Of a DNA stretch of 64,000 nucleotides, positions 24,890 through 34,165 are shown piece by piece. The stretch is from JAIEOG01 sp964519985 (GTDB lineage: Bacteria; Bdellovibrionota; FAC87; UBA2466). Numbering within the stretch: the first letter of the stretch is position 1; the number at the start of each line of letters is the position of its first letter. Made by a program: the position numbers and the translations under genes. The stretch is taken from positions 124,001 through 188,000 of the forward strand of contig CAZFMF010000001.1 in the NCBI GenBank assembly GCA_964519985.1, written 5' to 3'. The notes beneath the pieces were generated by a model, which ran no database searches, was not told the origin of the DNA, and saw nothing but the letters and a program-made list of their open reading frames with translations.

Positions 24890-25984
24890 ATGTTTGTTTT
24901 GGCGTTTTTAATCTCTATTGTTGTTTCTTCGGCGGCTGCTCAATCGGATGCCGATCCCTGGGCTTGTGAAAGGCTTCTGCTCTCCGCCGACTTAGTCGGC
25001 CGAGGCTTTTCCATCCAGCGTTTGGAAATCTACATTCCCAACGGCGTGCGCCTCGAAGATAGGGCCGCGGACTTCCGAACCGCCCACGGCTCGGCAACTC
25101 CGATTCGCATTGTGGAGATAGATTCGAGTTCGACGGTAAGTAGCGCCATACACCAGTTCCGCTTGAGATCGTTTAAGAAAGGACCGTTCACGGACAGCTT
25201 TTACCTGATTGCTAATTTTGTCTCGAAAAAGCTTGAGCCGGGGGAATTCTGGACCGTCGAAATTACGAACAACAGTCCGGATCACTTTTCCGAACCCACA
25301 GCGGGCGGAAGCTTCATCAATCTCTTCAAAACCGATCATCCGGTTTTGCAAAAAATCCCTGCCGATTACACTGAGGTTTTTCGATCGATCCCACCGAACT
25401 TGTTGACCACGCATCCCGACTTTTCGATCAATCGCGAACAGGACGTAAGACCAAACTACGTTACGGATCGAATTGCGCCGCTCTTGATTGCGGAAGCGGA
25501 CGATATCTTCCAAAAAATCTCCCTGGACCCAGGAACACTCACGGATACCTCCAATCGGATTCGGGTGGTGGGACCGGAGGCCGTGCAAGGGCGGATTGCG
25601 GAATTCAAAGCCACCGCGCTGCTTCGTTTGATTCATTTTCTGCATGCGGATGCAAACGCGCAGCACCTTCTGCTGCAGGTGGGTGAAGCGCTCTTCTCGA
25701 CGGAAGCAATGGCCGTGATCCCGAGACAGGACACCTCACTATCGCCATTTTTCGAAATCCGATTGGAGCTCCATCCCGCTGTAGTGGCGATTGTGCGCGA
25801 AAGATACCCAAGATTTGCGCTCGATCTTCCTCAGGCCTTTCGCATTCGTTTGGATGGGGAGGGCCAAATGGTGGATCGCCTAGGCCGTCGCACAAACTGG
25901 AGCAACCAGCAAATAGGCATTACAGGTTTTGTCTACCAAGAGTTTGCGGGGGAAACAGGGCGCTGGCGGCCGACTCAAGAGTAA
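24890..25984 (+). CDS. Exported protein of unknown function
   Basis: Protein of 364 residues from the ATG at 24890, with GAGG five bases upstream. MFVLAFLISIVVSSAAA is a signal peptide. The mature chain has two parts: a predicted beta-rich section (about 20-130: RLEIYIPNGVRLEDRAADF, TVEITNNSPDHFSEP) and a helical-mixed section with TALLRLIHFLHADANAQHLL. It ends in FVYQEFAGETGRWRP. One mature cysteine. No family recognised. Monocistronic. Confidence 0.65.
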   Translation: MFVLAFLISIVVSSAAAQSDADPWACERLLLSADLVGRGFSIQRLEIYIPNGVRLEDRAADFRTAHGSATPIRIVEIDSSSTVSSAIHQFRLRSFKKGPFTDSFYLIANFVSKKLEPGEFWTVEITNNSPDHFSEPTAGGSFINLFKTDHPVLQKIPADYTEVFRSIPPNLLTTHPDFSINREQDVRPNYVTDRIAPLLIAEADDIFQKISLDPGTLTDTSNRIRVVGPEAVQGRIAEFKATALLRLIHFLHADANAQHLLLQVGEALFSTEAMAVIPRQDTSLSPFFEIRLELHPAVVAIVRERYPRFALDLPQAFRIRLDGEGQMVDRLGRRTNWSNQQIGITGFVYQEFAGETGRWRPTQE

Positions 25985-26007
25985 ACCGTCGGGAGTGCAC
26001 TATCATT

Positions 26008-26041
26008 GCGCGGGCACTGTCCCCAGGAATAGTGCCTGCGC
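26008..26041. repeat. REP-like hairpin
   Basis: Arms GCGCGGGCACT (26008-26018) and AGTGCCTGCGC (26031-26041), one mismatch, 12-base loop containing GTCCCC. Located between two convergent genes. A related word, GGTACTGTCCC, is at 15305-15315, at the edge of the recombinase-domain unit. Confidence 0.45.
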
Positions 26042-26059
26042 TAGTGGGGAACATCGACG

Positions 26060-26572
26060 CTAAGACTTCTTCTTGAAGGTGAAAACGGCCGTCTGCGCCT
26101 TTTTCCCTTCATTATAGTTGGTCCACTCTTGCTTGAGGGTATTCGGATCGACCAGCGTGAGCGTGACCGCGTGCATGTGCATCTCTTTCAGTGACTCAAT
26201 TCCGTCTTTGCCCTGCATTTCGAAAACGAAAACGCCGTTCTTGGCACTCTTGAGTTTCATGTGCGGTTGATTGCCCAAGGCGCAGTAGTGCGTCATGCCG
26301 AAGCCCTTACCGTCTTTATGATAAACAGAAACCATTTCGTGGGGTGTTCCGGCGCCCAGCGTTTCCATCAAAACCGTGTTGCCCGATGTCAGCGCGTAGG
26401 AAACGGTAGCCGGCACCTCTTTGCCATCCATCAGAGTCGTGCCTTCCCACTGACCGACGAGGCCTTTCATGGCTTCGATTTCCTTCGGCATCGGCGGGAG
26501 TTTATGATGACCGGGCCCAGCAAAAGAGGTCATCGCGATTACGAGGGCCATCAGACTCATCTTGGATTTCAT
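26060..26572 (-). CDS. Exported DUF1579-like lipocalin-type protein
   Basis: Protein of 170 residues with a short signal peptide (MKSKMSLMALVIAMTSFAGP). The mature part reads LVGQWEGTTLMDGKEVPATV, then GNTVLMETLG and MVSVYHKDGKGFGMTHYCAL, and finally VDPNTLKQEWTNY: the 'G.W.g' opening and 'y..dg..l...hy' strands are typical of DUF1579/THAP4-like ten-stranded beta barrels that hold a small hydrophobic ligand. Good GGAG ribosome site. Ligand unknown. Confidence 0.7.
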   Translation of the reverse strand: MKSKMSLMALVIAMTSFAGPGHHKLPPMPKEIEAMKGLVGQWEGTTLMDGKEVPATVSYALTSGNTVLMETLGAGTPHEMVSVYHKDGKGFGMTHYCALGNQPHMKLKSAKNGVFVFEMQGKDGIESLKEMHMHAVTLTLVDPNTLKQEWTNYNEGKKAQTAVFTFKKKS

Positions 26573-26665
26573 ATTTTTCTCCGCTCTAAGAAATCAATGC
26601 GAGAAAATTCTACCGTCTGAATCCAACCAAGTCCATTGCGCAAAAGTTGGGCACCGTGGGCGTGT

Positions 26666-27427
26666 TCAATCAAAATAGAATGGGTCGACGATCACAAACT
26701 CATCGGTTTCGGAATCGTACAAAGTGCCGCAGATGGTGACGGAGAACGGGTGCATTATGGTATCGAATTTCATTCCGAAGCCATCGATTTCTTCCACGTC
26801 GCGGGAGAGAAGGTGCCGCCCGGATACGAGGTTTTTCTTAAGCTGGCTAAGTGCTCCTTGAAACTGTTTCCACAGGAGTTCTCGCATTTCTAGGTCAATC
26901 GAATCGTCATTCAAGATAGCCACTAGCACTCTCCCCCGTAGCGGCTCCGCGTAGCGGATAGTCACCGGAGTCGCGAGCCCCCGGGTGGTGATGGCGCGAA
27001 GACCGTGGGGCATCGAAACTTCGGTACGAAGGAATTTTAGGACGTTGTCCTCACTTTCCGCGGCGGCTCGGGCGCTTTGGACCAATTGTTCCAAAGTCGG
27101 CACATCGAGGGGATAACCCGTCTCTCCTAAAACGTCTTTGAAGTCCTTCAGAAACTCCTTGATCCAAAACCCGCGACGAAAGGACGTTCGGGCCTGATAG
27201 TACCGGCCGTAGGCGCCATACCCAAAAAAGCGTGAATCCGTTACCCGCGGAAAGTCGACGTGGGGGAATCGATCATCCTTCCAACCCGACGCCTTCCACT
27301 TGGAAGAAACCGCCTCTCCCGACCGCATTTTGGAAAATCCGGTGAGGGCATCGGGGCAGCCTGCCCAATTGCCAAAGCCGGCCTGGGTCAGCTGGAACAA
27401 AATAAAAACCACGATTCGCACAGTCAT
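26666..27427 (-). CDS. Exported protein of unknown function
   Basis: Protein of 253 residues with GGAGG before the ATG and a signal peptide (MTVRIVVFILFQLTQAGFG). The mature chain includes HVDFPRVTDSRFFGYGAYGR, helices around WIKEFLKDFKDVLG and LEQLVQSARAAAESEDN, and ends in a predicted sheet (TICGTLYDSETDEFVIVDPF). No family recognised. Its promoter region is shared with the divergent LysR gene, whose product may control it. Confidence 0.6.
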   Translation of the reverse strand: MTVRIVVFILFQLTQAGFGNWAGCPDALTGFSKMRSGEAVSSKWKASGWKDDRFPHVDFPRVTDSRFFGYGAYGRYYQARTSFRRGFWIKEFLKDFKDVLGETGYPLDVPTLEQLVQSARAAAESEDNVLKFLRTEVSMPHGLRAITTRGLATPVTIRYAEPLRGRVLVAILNDDSIDLEMRELLWKQFQGALSQLKKNLVSGRHLLSRDVEEIDGFGMKFDTIMHPFSVTICGTLYDSETDEFVIVDPFYFD

Positions 27428-27526
27428 GGGGCCTCCGTTTGAACCGGGTATAGAGGTCCCAGTGCGTTTAGTTAAATACTATTAGTGTATTGACGTAATA
27501 GTTAAAAACTATTACTCGGCTGCGAC
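27428..27526. promoter_or_regulatory. LysR-type operator in a divergent promoter
   Basis: TAATAGTT at 27496-27503 and AACTATTA at 27507-27514 form an 8-bp inverted repeat with a 3-base centre; a second, looser repeat (TAGTTAAATACTATTA) lies about 27 bp further from the LysR gene. Two such sites before a LysR gene and between divergent genes is the usual autoregulation layout. Confidence 0.55.
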
Positions 27527-28354
27527 ATGGAATTCCAATATTTGAAGTATTTTGCCTCGGTGGCGCGTTTGGGCAGCTTCGCGCGGGCCGCCGCGGCCTG
27601 CCACGTCTCTCAGCCCGCGTTGAGTGTTCAAGTTCGAAAACTCGAAGACTCGCTCGGAACAAAACTTCTCAATCGAAGTACCCAGAAAGTCAGCTTGACC
27701 AAAGAGGGCGAGCTCCTGCTTCCCCGAGTAGAACAAATCCTCGCCGAGATCGAAACGCTGGCACATTCCGCACGCGCGCTCGGCAATCCCTGGGAACTGC
27801 CTTGGACGATCGGGATCACACCGGCATTGTCCTATTCCTCGTTGTTCGAGCGGCTCCGCAAGACTCAGGAGAGGCACCCTGGATTTTTGCCTTCTTTTCG
27901 GGAGATGGCCGCGCCGGATCTTTTAAGCCAGTTGCGAAGCCAAACGATCGATCTCGCCGCCATTCCTTGGGCGGGAAATCTAGAGACCGGGGATTTGCTT
28001 TCGGTCGAAATCGATCGCGTTTCTCTGGTGGCTATTCGTCCCAAGGGACCGAGCAATCCAAAATTAGAGTGTATTAGTGTCCATCCCGGTTGCGGTTTGC
28101 GGCCCGCCCTGGAGCAATGCGCCCTCTCGATGGGGAGTGCCTTGAGCTCTCGTCATTTAGCGCATCACACCGATATGCTGAAGCACTGGGTTCGTCTGGG
28201 ATTGGGATGGTCGATCATTCCCAAGAGTGCCCTTCACCACGATGACAAACGTGATCTAAAAATCGAAGTGATAAAAAAGGCACCCCCGCTCGTATTTCGG
28301 TTGGTGGCGTTGGATACCCCTAGACATCGGGCCTTCTTTGCGGAGTTCGCCTAG
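27527..28354 (+). CDS. LysR-family transcriptional regulator
   Basis: Protein of 275 residues, slightly short for the family (about 300). The N-terminal winged HTH reads MEFQYLKYFASVARLGSFAR, then AAAACHVSQPALSVQVRKLE and GTKLLNRSTQKVSLTKEGEL. A periplasmic-binding-protein-like sensor domain follows from about residue 90 (LPWTIGITPALSYSSLFERL). The effector is unknown. It is divergent from the exported-protein gene at 26666-27427, a probable target. Confidence 0.93.
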   Translation: MEFQYLKYFASVARLGSFARAAAACHVSQPALSVQVRKLEDSLGTKLLNRSTQKVSLTKEGELLLPRVEQILAEIETLAHSARALGNPWELPWTIGITPALSYSSLFERLRKTQERHPGFLPSFREMAAPDLLSQLRSQTIDLAAIPWAGNLETGDLLSVEIDRVSLVAIRPKGPSNPKLECISVHPGCGLRPALEQCALSMGSALSSRHLAHHTDMLKHWVRLGLGWSIIPKSALHHDDKRDLKIEVIKKAPPLVFRLVALDTPRHRAFFAEFA

Positions 28355-28394
28355 CTAGCAAAGAGCAATGCGTCGCCCGCAACGGTTTCGTGTT

Positions 28395-29444
28395 TCACGC
28401 GCCCTTGCGTCGCCAACGCTTGACGACTGGCTCCACCGGAGGCTTCAGACGTCCCGAGAGTTTGAGGTCATCTAACGTGACGGTGCGCCCGTCCGTAAAC
28501 GAAGGGCTCCTTACCTGTTGAAGTCTGTTTACTGCCTCATCGAAAAGCTGCGTTTCTTCAAAATCCAAATACTCGCGTTGGGTGGCCAGGGGGCGTTGAG
28601 TGACCCCTAGCCAATCCGCCAGCAGCTGTTTTTGCGCGGCATTGAGCTCCTCGTTCAGGACTATCTGTACGCTCTCGGCGTAGACGGAAACTTGGAATTC
28701 AGCGTGGAGGAGCGCTTCGGCAAGCGCGTAAGATGCGTGGCGCAGCACCCAGCGCCATTGTTCTTCGCTAGCGTAGCCCGCGTCTTTCAATCGGGATTCC
28801 AGCTTGCCAACCGCATAAAAGTTGAGCGTCCGCACTTGACCCGGTGATTCACCGGTCCGCTTTCCAATCTCTGCGCCCCAATCGCCTTCAAAATGCTCCA
28901 AAACGGCGACCGAATTGTGCACCTTGCGTTCATTGTCTTTTAGCAGGGCGACGGCCAGCGCGTAGTCTTGAGCCAGTATCTTCCCCTGATATTCGATCAT
29001 CCAGCTGGGCGGAGGGTCTCGCTTGAGCCGCCCGCCACTTCGGGGAATATCGGAAAGCTGTTCGGGGACATTGCGCTGGGCCTTGACCCAATCGGCGTAG
29101 CGTCGCTTTGTAATCGTTCGAAGCAGCCCCGCGGGATTGGTTAGGTCCATGTTTTCGCGATTCAAGTGAAACTGTAAAAGGACCTCCTGAAAAAGATCAT
29201 CCTTTTCGGAGCGATGGCCCATCTTTTTATCGAGGTAGGTGCGGATAATATGTCCGTAACACTCCACCAGCTCTTCGTCGGTCCCTGGTTCCCGGGCTTG
29301 GTACCGGGCAAAGAAAACACGTTCGGCAACGTCCGGACTGATTTGTTTGCTCTTCAAGTCTGAAGCATTGGTCGCCCAACAAAGAAAAACATTTGTGAAA
29401 AGAAAAATATAGATAGAAATGCGAACTCCCCTAAAACCCTGCAC
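28395..29444 (-). CDS. Sigma-70-like (ECF) protein with a signal-type N-terminus
   Basis: Protein of up to 349 residues. Residues about 55-125 resemble sigma region 2 (ELVECYGHIIRTYLDKKMGH, EKDDLFQEVLLQFHLN, LLRTITKRRYADWVKAQRN), and residues about 170-215 resemble region 4 (VAVLEHFEGDWGAEIGKRTG followed by SPGQVRTLNFYAVGKLESRL). About 130 more residues without a match follow. The odd part is the start: RISIYIFLFTNVFLCWATNA is a hydrophobic, signal-peptide-like stretch in the same frame. GTG at 29444 has no ribosome site; AGGGGAG lies five bases before an ATT codon at the beginning of the hydrophobic stretch. Either the true start is internal (TTG at about 29357) and the protein is a cytoplasmic ECF factor, or it is membrane-tethered. 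Confidence 0.65.
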   Translation of the reverse strand: MQGFRGVRISIYIFLFTNVFLCWATNASDLKSKQISPDVAERVFFARYQAREPGTDEELVECYGHIIRTYLDKKMGHRSEKDDLFQEVLLQFHLNRENMDLTNPAGLLRTITKRRYADWVKAQRNVPEQLSDIPRSGGRLKRDPPPSWMIEYQGKILAQDYALAVALLKDNERKVHNSVAVLEHFEGDWGAEIGKRTGESPGQVRTLNFYAVGKLESRLKDAGYASEEQWRWVLRHASYALAEALLHAEFQVSVYAESVQIVLNEELNAAQKQLLADWLGVTQRPLATQREYLDFEETQLFDEAVNRLQQVRSPSFTDGRTVTLDDLKLSGRLKPPVEPVVKRWRRKGA

Positions 29445-29569
29445 TCAAAGTGATAACGTGGGTCAGCCATTAATTCAAGTTCGAGCCCAAGTTTTTGAAG
29501 ATAATCTATATTTTGTTTATATAAAGAGCCGGAAAGCCCATCCCGGAGTCGCTGACGCGATCGATTGGA

Positions 29570-31027
29570 TCAATACACTGGCCGCCGCCCAAAACGGGTC
29601 GTCTTCGCGTGTTGAACCCAACGCAGAACTTTCATGAACCCCCGTCGCAAGGGGAAATCACATTTGGCGAGCGTTGCGCGGGACAGGACATCCACCGCTC
29701 GGAGTAGCTGGTAGAACGCGGTCGCGACGCGCGGCAGATCTTCTGAGTTTACCCATTGGTCAGCGTCGTCGTCGGTCAAAAGATAAACGGGGTTGGAGAT
29801 ATAGTTTACGATCGGCACACCGGTCAGATACCAGTCCCCGCCATCGGTTGGGGGGTAATTGCCAAGCGGTCCTTCGGCGGGCAGCAGCACCCAGCGGTCA
29901 ACCCCACTGTTCCTGGCTACCTGCAAGAGGGCTTCGCGGAGCCAACGGTTAAAGCTTAAGAACACGCCGGCGGCCTCGGGCCGGCCCGTGGGCACCAAAG
30001 CCCCCTCCTTATTCACCATCGCTTCCTTGGCAATGTGTTCAATGGAAAGCGCGAAAACCACATTGCGCGCGATCGCCGCACGATGTTCCTCAATAAAGGT
30101 GCGAGTCCCGATGGATCCGTAGAAATGTCCGGCGGTGAACAAGACGACCAAACGTCGTTGAAGTGATTTTTCTTTCGCGAGCCGTTCGGCAATTCCTAAG
30201 ACCACCGCCACCCCGGATGCGTCTTCCACGGGGGAACGAAAAGGGCTGTCATGATGGCACGTCAGCACCATCGCTTCTGCGTCCGCGGGTCCGAGTTCGC
30301 CGATAATATTATGGGTGAGACTCGGAGTGTTTTGACCGGAAGTGCAAAGTTCGACTTGGGTGTCACCCCGAGCGAGCGTCAAGAGTTTTTCACCATGAGT
30401 GGCCGACACCCAAACGCCCGGGACGGGTTTGTCGAGAATGTCCTTCTCTCTAAAACCGTAGGGTGCGTACATGTGGCAGGAACCGCCCGGCTGGTCCTTC
30501 ACAATCCCAATGAAACCCGCGGCTCCCTTTTTCACCGCCCGAAGATAAAAGTGCCAGCCTAAGCGCACCCAGGTTGCGGGGTGTTGCACATCGCGGAGAG
30601 TCGCTTCTCGGTCGACCTCGCCCAAGGCGATGCGTCGCAGCAGTCGGGCATCGAGTTGGGGAAAACGCATCTCCGCTACAACAATCGATCCCGTCCAGTC
30701 GGCACCCCGCCAACCGCGATGGTTCGCATGCCGCAGTCGGGCGCGCACTGGTTTTTCGGTAAAAGCGGCATAGGGAATGGGAAAGCACTCGATGGGTTCT
30801 AACATCGAATTTTGAATAGTCGCTAGGTGTGCCTCCCGCGGATTCCAATGCACAACCGAAATCGGCTCTTTGCGAACGCGTTGAAATCCAAATGCCGACA
30901 AGCGGGCAACCAGAGCTTCTTCCTGTGCCTGTCCGGCCGGGCTTCCGGGGCGCCGCGGACCGAGTGCGGTTTGCTCGTCGATCCATTGCTGCAGCTTTCC
31001 GACTTCAAATGCAGGAGTGTCCGACAA
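29570..31027 (-). CDS. M28-family metallopeptidase with PA-domain insert
   Basis: Protein of 485 residues starting at TTG 31027 with GAGGGG nearby. Zinc-peptidase motifs: TCHHDSP with His259 and Asp260, VEDASGVAVVLG with bridging Asp269, and a later SIEHIAKEA that may give the Glu/His ligands. Residues about 100-230 look like a PA (protease-associated) insert with GAAGFIGIVKDQPGG. No signal peptide is evident, so it may be cytoplasmic or use another route. It would trim amino acids or hydrolyse small amide substrates. The usual 'EE' general-base pair after FTAGHFYGS is not obvious, so activity is not assured. Confidence 0.7.
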   Translation of the reverse strand: MSDTPAFEVGKLQQWIDEQTALGPRRPGSPAGQAQEEALVARLSAFGFQRVRKEPISVVHWNPREAHLATIQNSMLEPIECFPIPYAAFTEKPVRARLRHANHRGWRGADWTGSIVVAEMRFPQLDARLLRRIALGEVDREATLRDVQHPATWVRLGWHFYLRAVKKGAAGFIGIVKDQPGGSCHMYAPYGFREKDILDKPVPGVWVSATHGEKLLTLARGDTQVELCTSGQNTPSLTHNIIGELGPADAEAMVLTCHHDSPFRSPVEDASGVAVVLGIAERLAKEKSLQRRLVVLFTAGHFYGSIGTRTFIEEHRAAIARNVVFALSIEHIAKEAMVNKEGALVPTGRPEAAGVFLSFNRWLREALLQVARNSGVDRWVLLPAEGPLGNYPPTDGGDWYLTGVPIVNYISNPVYLLTDDDADQWVNSEDLPRVATAFYQLLRAVDVLSRATLAKCDFPLRRGFMKVLRWVQHAKTTRFGRRPVY

Positions 31028-31073
31028 AATCCCCTCTGACCTCGCTCGACTTCTTCAGTGAGAGATATTCTGC

Positions 31074-32054
31074 TTATCTCAGTTTGGTAAGAAAGGGCAT
31101 CAGCTGTTCGCGGGTGGTTCCGGTCGGAATGATCCAGGTCTGCCGATTGGAATCGTAGCCCTGAATGAATCCGAGCGTATAGCGGTGGTGATTCGGAACG
31201 AGGTTCTTCGTAAGGTCGTTGATTTCAATGGTGTCGACCCGCGGATCGCGAGGGCGATACCCCTCCATTGCCAACGAGGCCAGCAGCCGCGTGATTCGCT
31301 CCGCGTCTTTGCGGTACGCGGGGGTCTCATTATCCGGATAGCCATTAAAACTTGCCGAGATATCCATGCGCGACCGGATGATGCATCCCAGTTCCTTTTC
31401 TCGGGTAAAGAGGGGCGAGGAAACCGCGGGCTCTTCGCCTTTTTTTGCCGGTTGGATATTTTGCTCAGAGAAAAACTGAGTGAGTTTCGCCACGCCGGGT
31501 GGTCGGCCCGCCTGGATGAGATATTTGGTCGAGCGATAGGGGGCAGTGACCTTGAGCATTTGATGGGTCGGAACGTTGGTGTCCATGGGAGCAAAGTAGT
31601 TCACCTTAATAAGGGTATTGTTGGTGTCTGGAATCGCACCTTGTCGAATCGCTTCCTGAAGGTCTTTGACCCCTTGGACCGCGGTACTGAGCTCATGGAC
31701 CAAGCCGTTCTCACCGCGCACATGGCCTTCTTTAAGAAGGCAGTCAGCCTTTACGATCTCGCGGTCAAACTGGCGTCGAACCGCATCCTGCTGCCGCCAG
31801 GGACTCTGTGAGTTCACTTGGGCTGGTGCGGAAACCGGAGCGGCCTTGGGTGGCAAGGGCACCACGACCGCGGGGTATCGCACGGCCGTACTTGGGTATC
31901 GAACCTGAGTGGTTGGTGCGGGTTGGGCGCGCACGGAGTGGGTGGGAGGATAGTAGTAGTTCCTCTGTATCCGAGCCGAATACGGGCGTCCCCACCAAGC
32001 AAAACACGTCTGAGAAAGCACCGCCAATGACATGACAATGAAGCGAAAAGCCAC
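31074..32054 (-). CDS. Exported protein of unknown function, Pro-rich N-terminus
   Basis: Protein of 326 residues from GTG at 32054, preceded by AGGGGG. VAFRFIVMSLAVLSQTCFAW is the signal peptide. A Tyr/Pro/Val-rich segment follows (QRNYYYPPTHSVRAQPAPTT, then VRYPAVVVPLPPKAAP), probably disordered or wall-spanning. The remainder is a mixed domain (IKVNYFAPMDTNVPTHQMLK, LGCIIRSRMDISASFNGYPD) ending in YDSNRQTWIIPTGTTREQLM. No family recognised. Confidence 0.6.
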   Translation of the reverse strand: MAFRFIVMSLAVLSQTCFAWWGRPYSARIQRNYYYPPTHSVRAQPAPTTQVRYPSTAVRYPAVVVPLPPKAAPVSAPAQVNSQSPWRQQDAVRRQFDREIVKADCLLKEGHVRGENGLVHELSTAVQGVKDLQEAIRQGAIPDTNNTLIKVNYFAPMDTNVPTHQMLKVTAPYRSTKYLIQAGRPPGVAKLTQFFSEQNIQPAKKGEEPAVSSPLFTREKELGCIIRSRMDISASFNGYPDNETPAYRKDAERITRLLASLAMEGYRPRDPRVDTIEINDLTKNLVPNHHRYTLGFIQGYDSNRQTWIIPTGTTREQLMPFLTKLR

Positions 32055-32163
32055 GAATCCCCCTTGCGCGATAGTGTGCAAGGCGAGCGCCAAGACCTAG
32101 CTTGGATTTTCGGCCGTATTCAATTAGCGGGCGTCAATCGTTCGTTCGTCGCGTTTGCAGACG

Positions 32164-33108
32164 TTAGGGTTGAATGGAGGACACGAAAGTCTTCGCTTCA
32201 TCCAGTGTATTTAGATGATGCAAAGGATCATGCTCCTTAAGGTAGGCCAGCATCAAATCGCCCAGGGTCTCCACCTTGGGCGCCTTCTTCCGATAAAAAT
32301 CCGCCAACCGCGCGCACGCGACATTGTTCGATTTCTGGCCCAGCGCTGAATTGAGTCCCTGGGTCTCGGAGACGTAAATGACAACATAGTAAAAGTAAAA
32401 GAGGTCGGGCCGGGTCGTGATGGGAATCAACTGTGGACCGGACGAGGCCGGCGTTGGAACGTTAGGCCTCTGTAGATGCAAATCGGCGAAGCTTCGCCCG
32501 GGTGCCGAACCACTTCGCGGCTCGGACTGCAATGTCCCATCACCCACGATATCGAAATCGAAGGGAGTGCCTCTAAAAATGAAATCGCTATACGTATAAT
32601 CGAAGGTGGCCATGACCGGAATGACATCAGCGGCCTTGCGATCCAAGAACTCTCTCACGCGCGGCATATGCACTTTGGCAAAAGCATTGGGATCGGGATC
32701 CGATCCGCTCGCCCCGTGCCCGGCGGGATTGGTGATTTTTTTTACGATTTCGAGCGCAAGCAAATCTTTACGATCAAAACACTGTCCAGTGCACTCGTCG
32801 GCAGCCGGTTTCACCAATAACTCGCCTTGAGTTTGCAAGATCCACATTCTTGCTTTGAATGCGTGAAAAAAGGGACTGCCGATTGCGGTTCGCGCCTGCT
32901 TTCTGGCCCAGTGGGTAAGCGCCGTTTCCAGGGTGGCAAAGTTTTCATTCGCTTGGGGGGAAATTTGACGATCCGGGACCATGCCGTCCACCAAGGAAGT
33001 GCAATTTGGGTTGATTGGTTTGGATTCGTCATCCTTCGCATGGAGACCCACGCAGGAAAGCGCGAGAACCAAAGCCAGCACTGATCGGCGAGTGATTGAG
33101 TGGTTCAT
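32164..33108 (-). CDS. Exported protein of unknown function
   Basis: Protein of 314 residues from the ATG at 33108. MNHSITRRSVLALVLALSCV is a signal peptide with a twin-arginine look (SITRRSVLAL). Mature part: NPNCTSLVDGMVPD, a helical section with ECTGQCFDRKDLLALEIVKK, and TFDYTYSDFIFRGTPFDFDI, with four or five cysteines. No family recognised. Divergent from the pRiA4b-type gene; the two share a 115-bp promoter region. Confidence 0.6.
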   Translation of the reverse strand: MNHSITRRSVLALVLALSCVGLHAKDDESKPINPNCTSLVDGMVPDRQISPQANENFATLETALTHWARKQARTAIGSPFFHAFKARMWILQTQGELLVKPAADECTGQCFDRKDLLALEIVKKITNPAGHGASGSDPDPNAFAKVHMPRVREFLDRKAADVIPVMATFDYTYSDFIFRGTPFDFDIVGDGTLQSEPRSGSAPGRSFADLHLQRPNVPTPASSGPQLIPITTRPDLFYFYYVVIYVSETQGLNSALGQKSNNVACARLADFYRKKAPKVETLGDLMLAYLKEHDPLHHLNTLDEAKTFVSSIQP

Positions 33109-33223
33109 GGTCGGAACTAAGCACCTCCCGACCCACCCGGCAAGCGGTACGATGTCTCGGATGCCCCAGGGGAAAGGCGTTCGAGTATCCTGTTTTTCGC
33201 TGCCGAAACCTAGAGGGCGTGCT

Positions 33224-34165
33224 ATGCCCGCGAATGCGAGGTCAAGAAATATGGCTGCCAAAAGGACCAAACTTCCAATCCCTAACGTTTACCAGCTCAA
33301 GATTACGCTTCTCCACACTGAGCCTCCGATCTGGCGGCGGGTGCTGATTGAACCGTTCACTTCCTTAGGGGATCTGCATTCGATTATTCAGGTAGTGATG
33401 CAGTGGGAAAATAAGCACTTGCATCAGTTCCGAGTTGGGAAAGCAATTTATGGTGATCCGGAGATGGACGATTTTGAACTTGGGATCCGCGATGAATGCG
33501 GCATTGATGTGGAATCGCTATACAAACGAAGGATCCGCACTTTTACGTATGAGTACGATTTTGGTGATGATTGGGAACATCAAATTAAAATCGAGAAATC
33601 GTTGCCATTAAACGAACCCATTTTGTTGCCGTACTGCATTGATGGAGAAGGCTCTTGTCCGCCCGAGGATTCGGGAGGTCCCTGGGGGTTTGCCGATAAA
33701 CTCGACATCTTGAAGGACCCCAAAAGTGAAGATTATGACGATGTTCGCGCATGGATGGGTGATTTCGATCCAACGGAGTTCTCCATCGATTTAACGAACG
33801 AGTGTCTGCATAGCTCGATCTTTGCCGATCCTGATATGGAACTGCTCGAGGTGTTTCAGACTACCTGCGGCTGGTGTGATAGCGAGATTCTAGAAGAGGA
33901 CGAGCACATCGCCCATTTTGTTCGCTTCGACGAAGATTTCGATTTAGAAGCGAGTGAAGGAAAGGTGGTTGCGGTGTCTTTGACTTCAAGAGAAATTCCA
34001 ATTCTCTGTTTTATTCCCGCCTCGGAAGTCAGACAAGATAGCCATGAAGGCGCATTCCATCTGTGCAGCAGGAAATGCCAAACGGCATTGGCTCGTGCTT
34101 TGGAAAAAGAGCTCGTTACTTCAAGAAAGAAGACTTCGACAAAACAGCGTCATGGATCGCCGTGA
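33224..34165 (+). CDS. pRiA4b ORF-3-like protein
   Basis: Protein of 313 residues from the ATG at 33224 (GAGGG six bases before it); an ATG at 33251 is a second choice. The plasmid pRiA4b ORF-3 domain covers about residues 17-190: YQLKITLLHTEPPIWRRVLI, TSLGDLHSIIQVVMQWENKH, LHQFRVG, and FTYEYDFGDDWEHQIKIEKS. The C-terminal part has CGWC and CSRKC, a likely zinc site. The function of the family is not known; it is common on plasmids and islands. Cytoplasmic. The neighbours give no clue. Confidence 0.88.
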   Translation: MPANARSRNMAAKRTKLPIPNVYQLKITLLHTEPPIWRRVLIEPFTSLGDLHSIIQVVMQWENKHLHQFRVGKAIYGDPEMDDFELGIRDECGIDVESLYKRRIRTFTYEYDFGDDWEHQIKIEKSLPLNEPILLPYCIDGEGSCPPEDSGGPWGFADKLDILKDPKSEDYDDVRAWMGDFDPTEFSIDLTNECLHSSIFADPDMELLEVFQTTCGWCDSEILEEDEHIAHFVRFDEDFDLEASEGKVVAVSLTSREIPILCFIPASEVRQDSHEGAFHLCSRKCQTALARALEKELVTSRKKTSTKQRHGSP

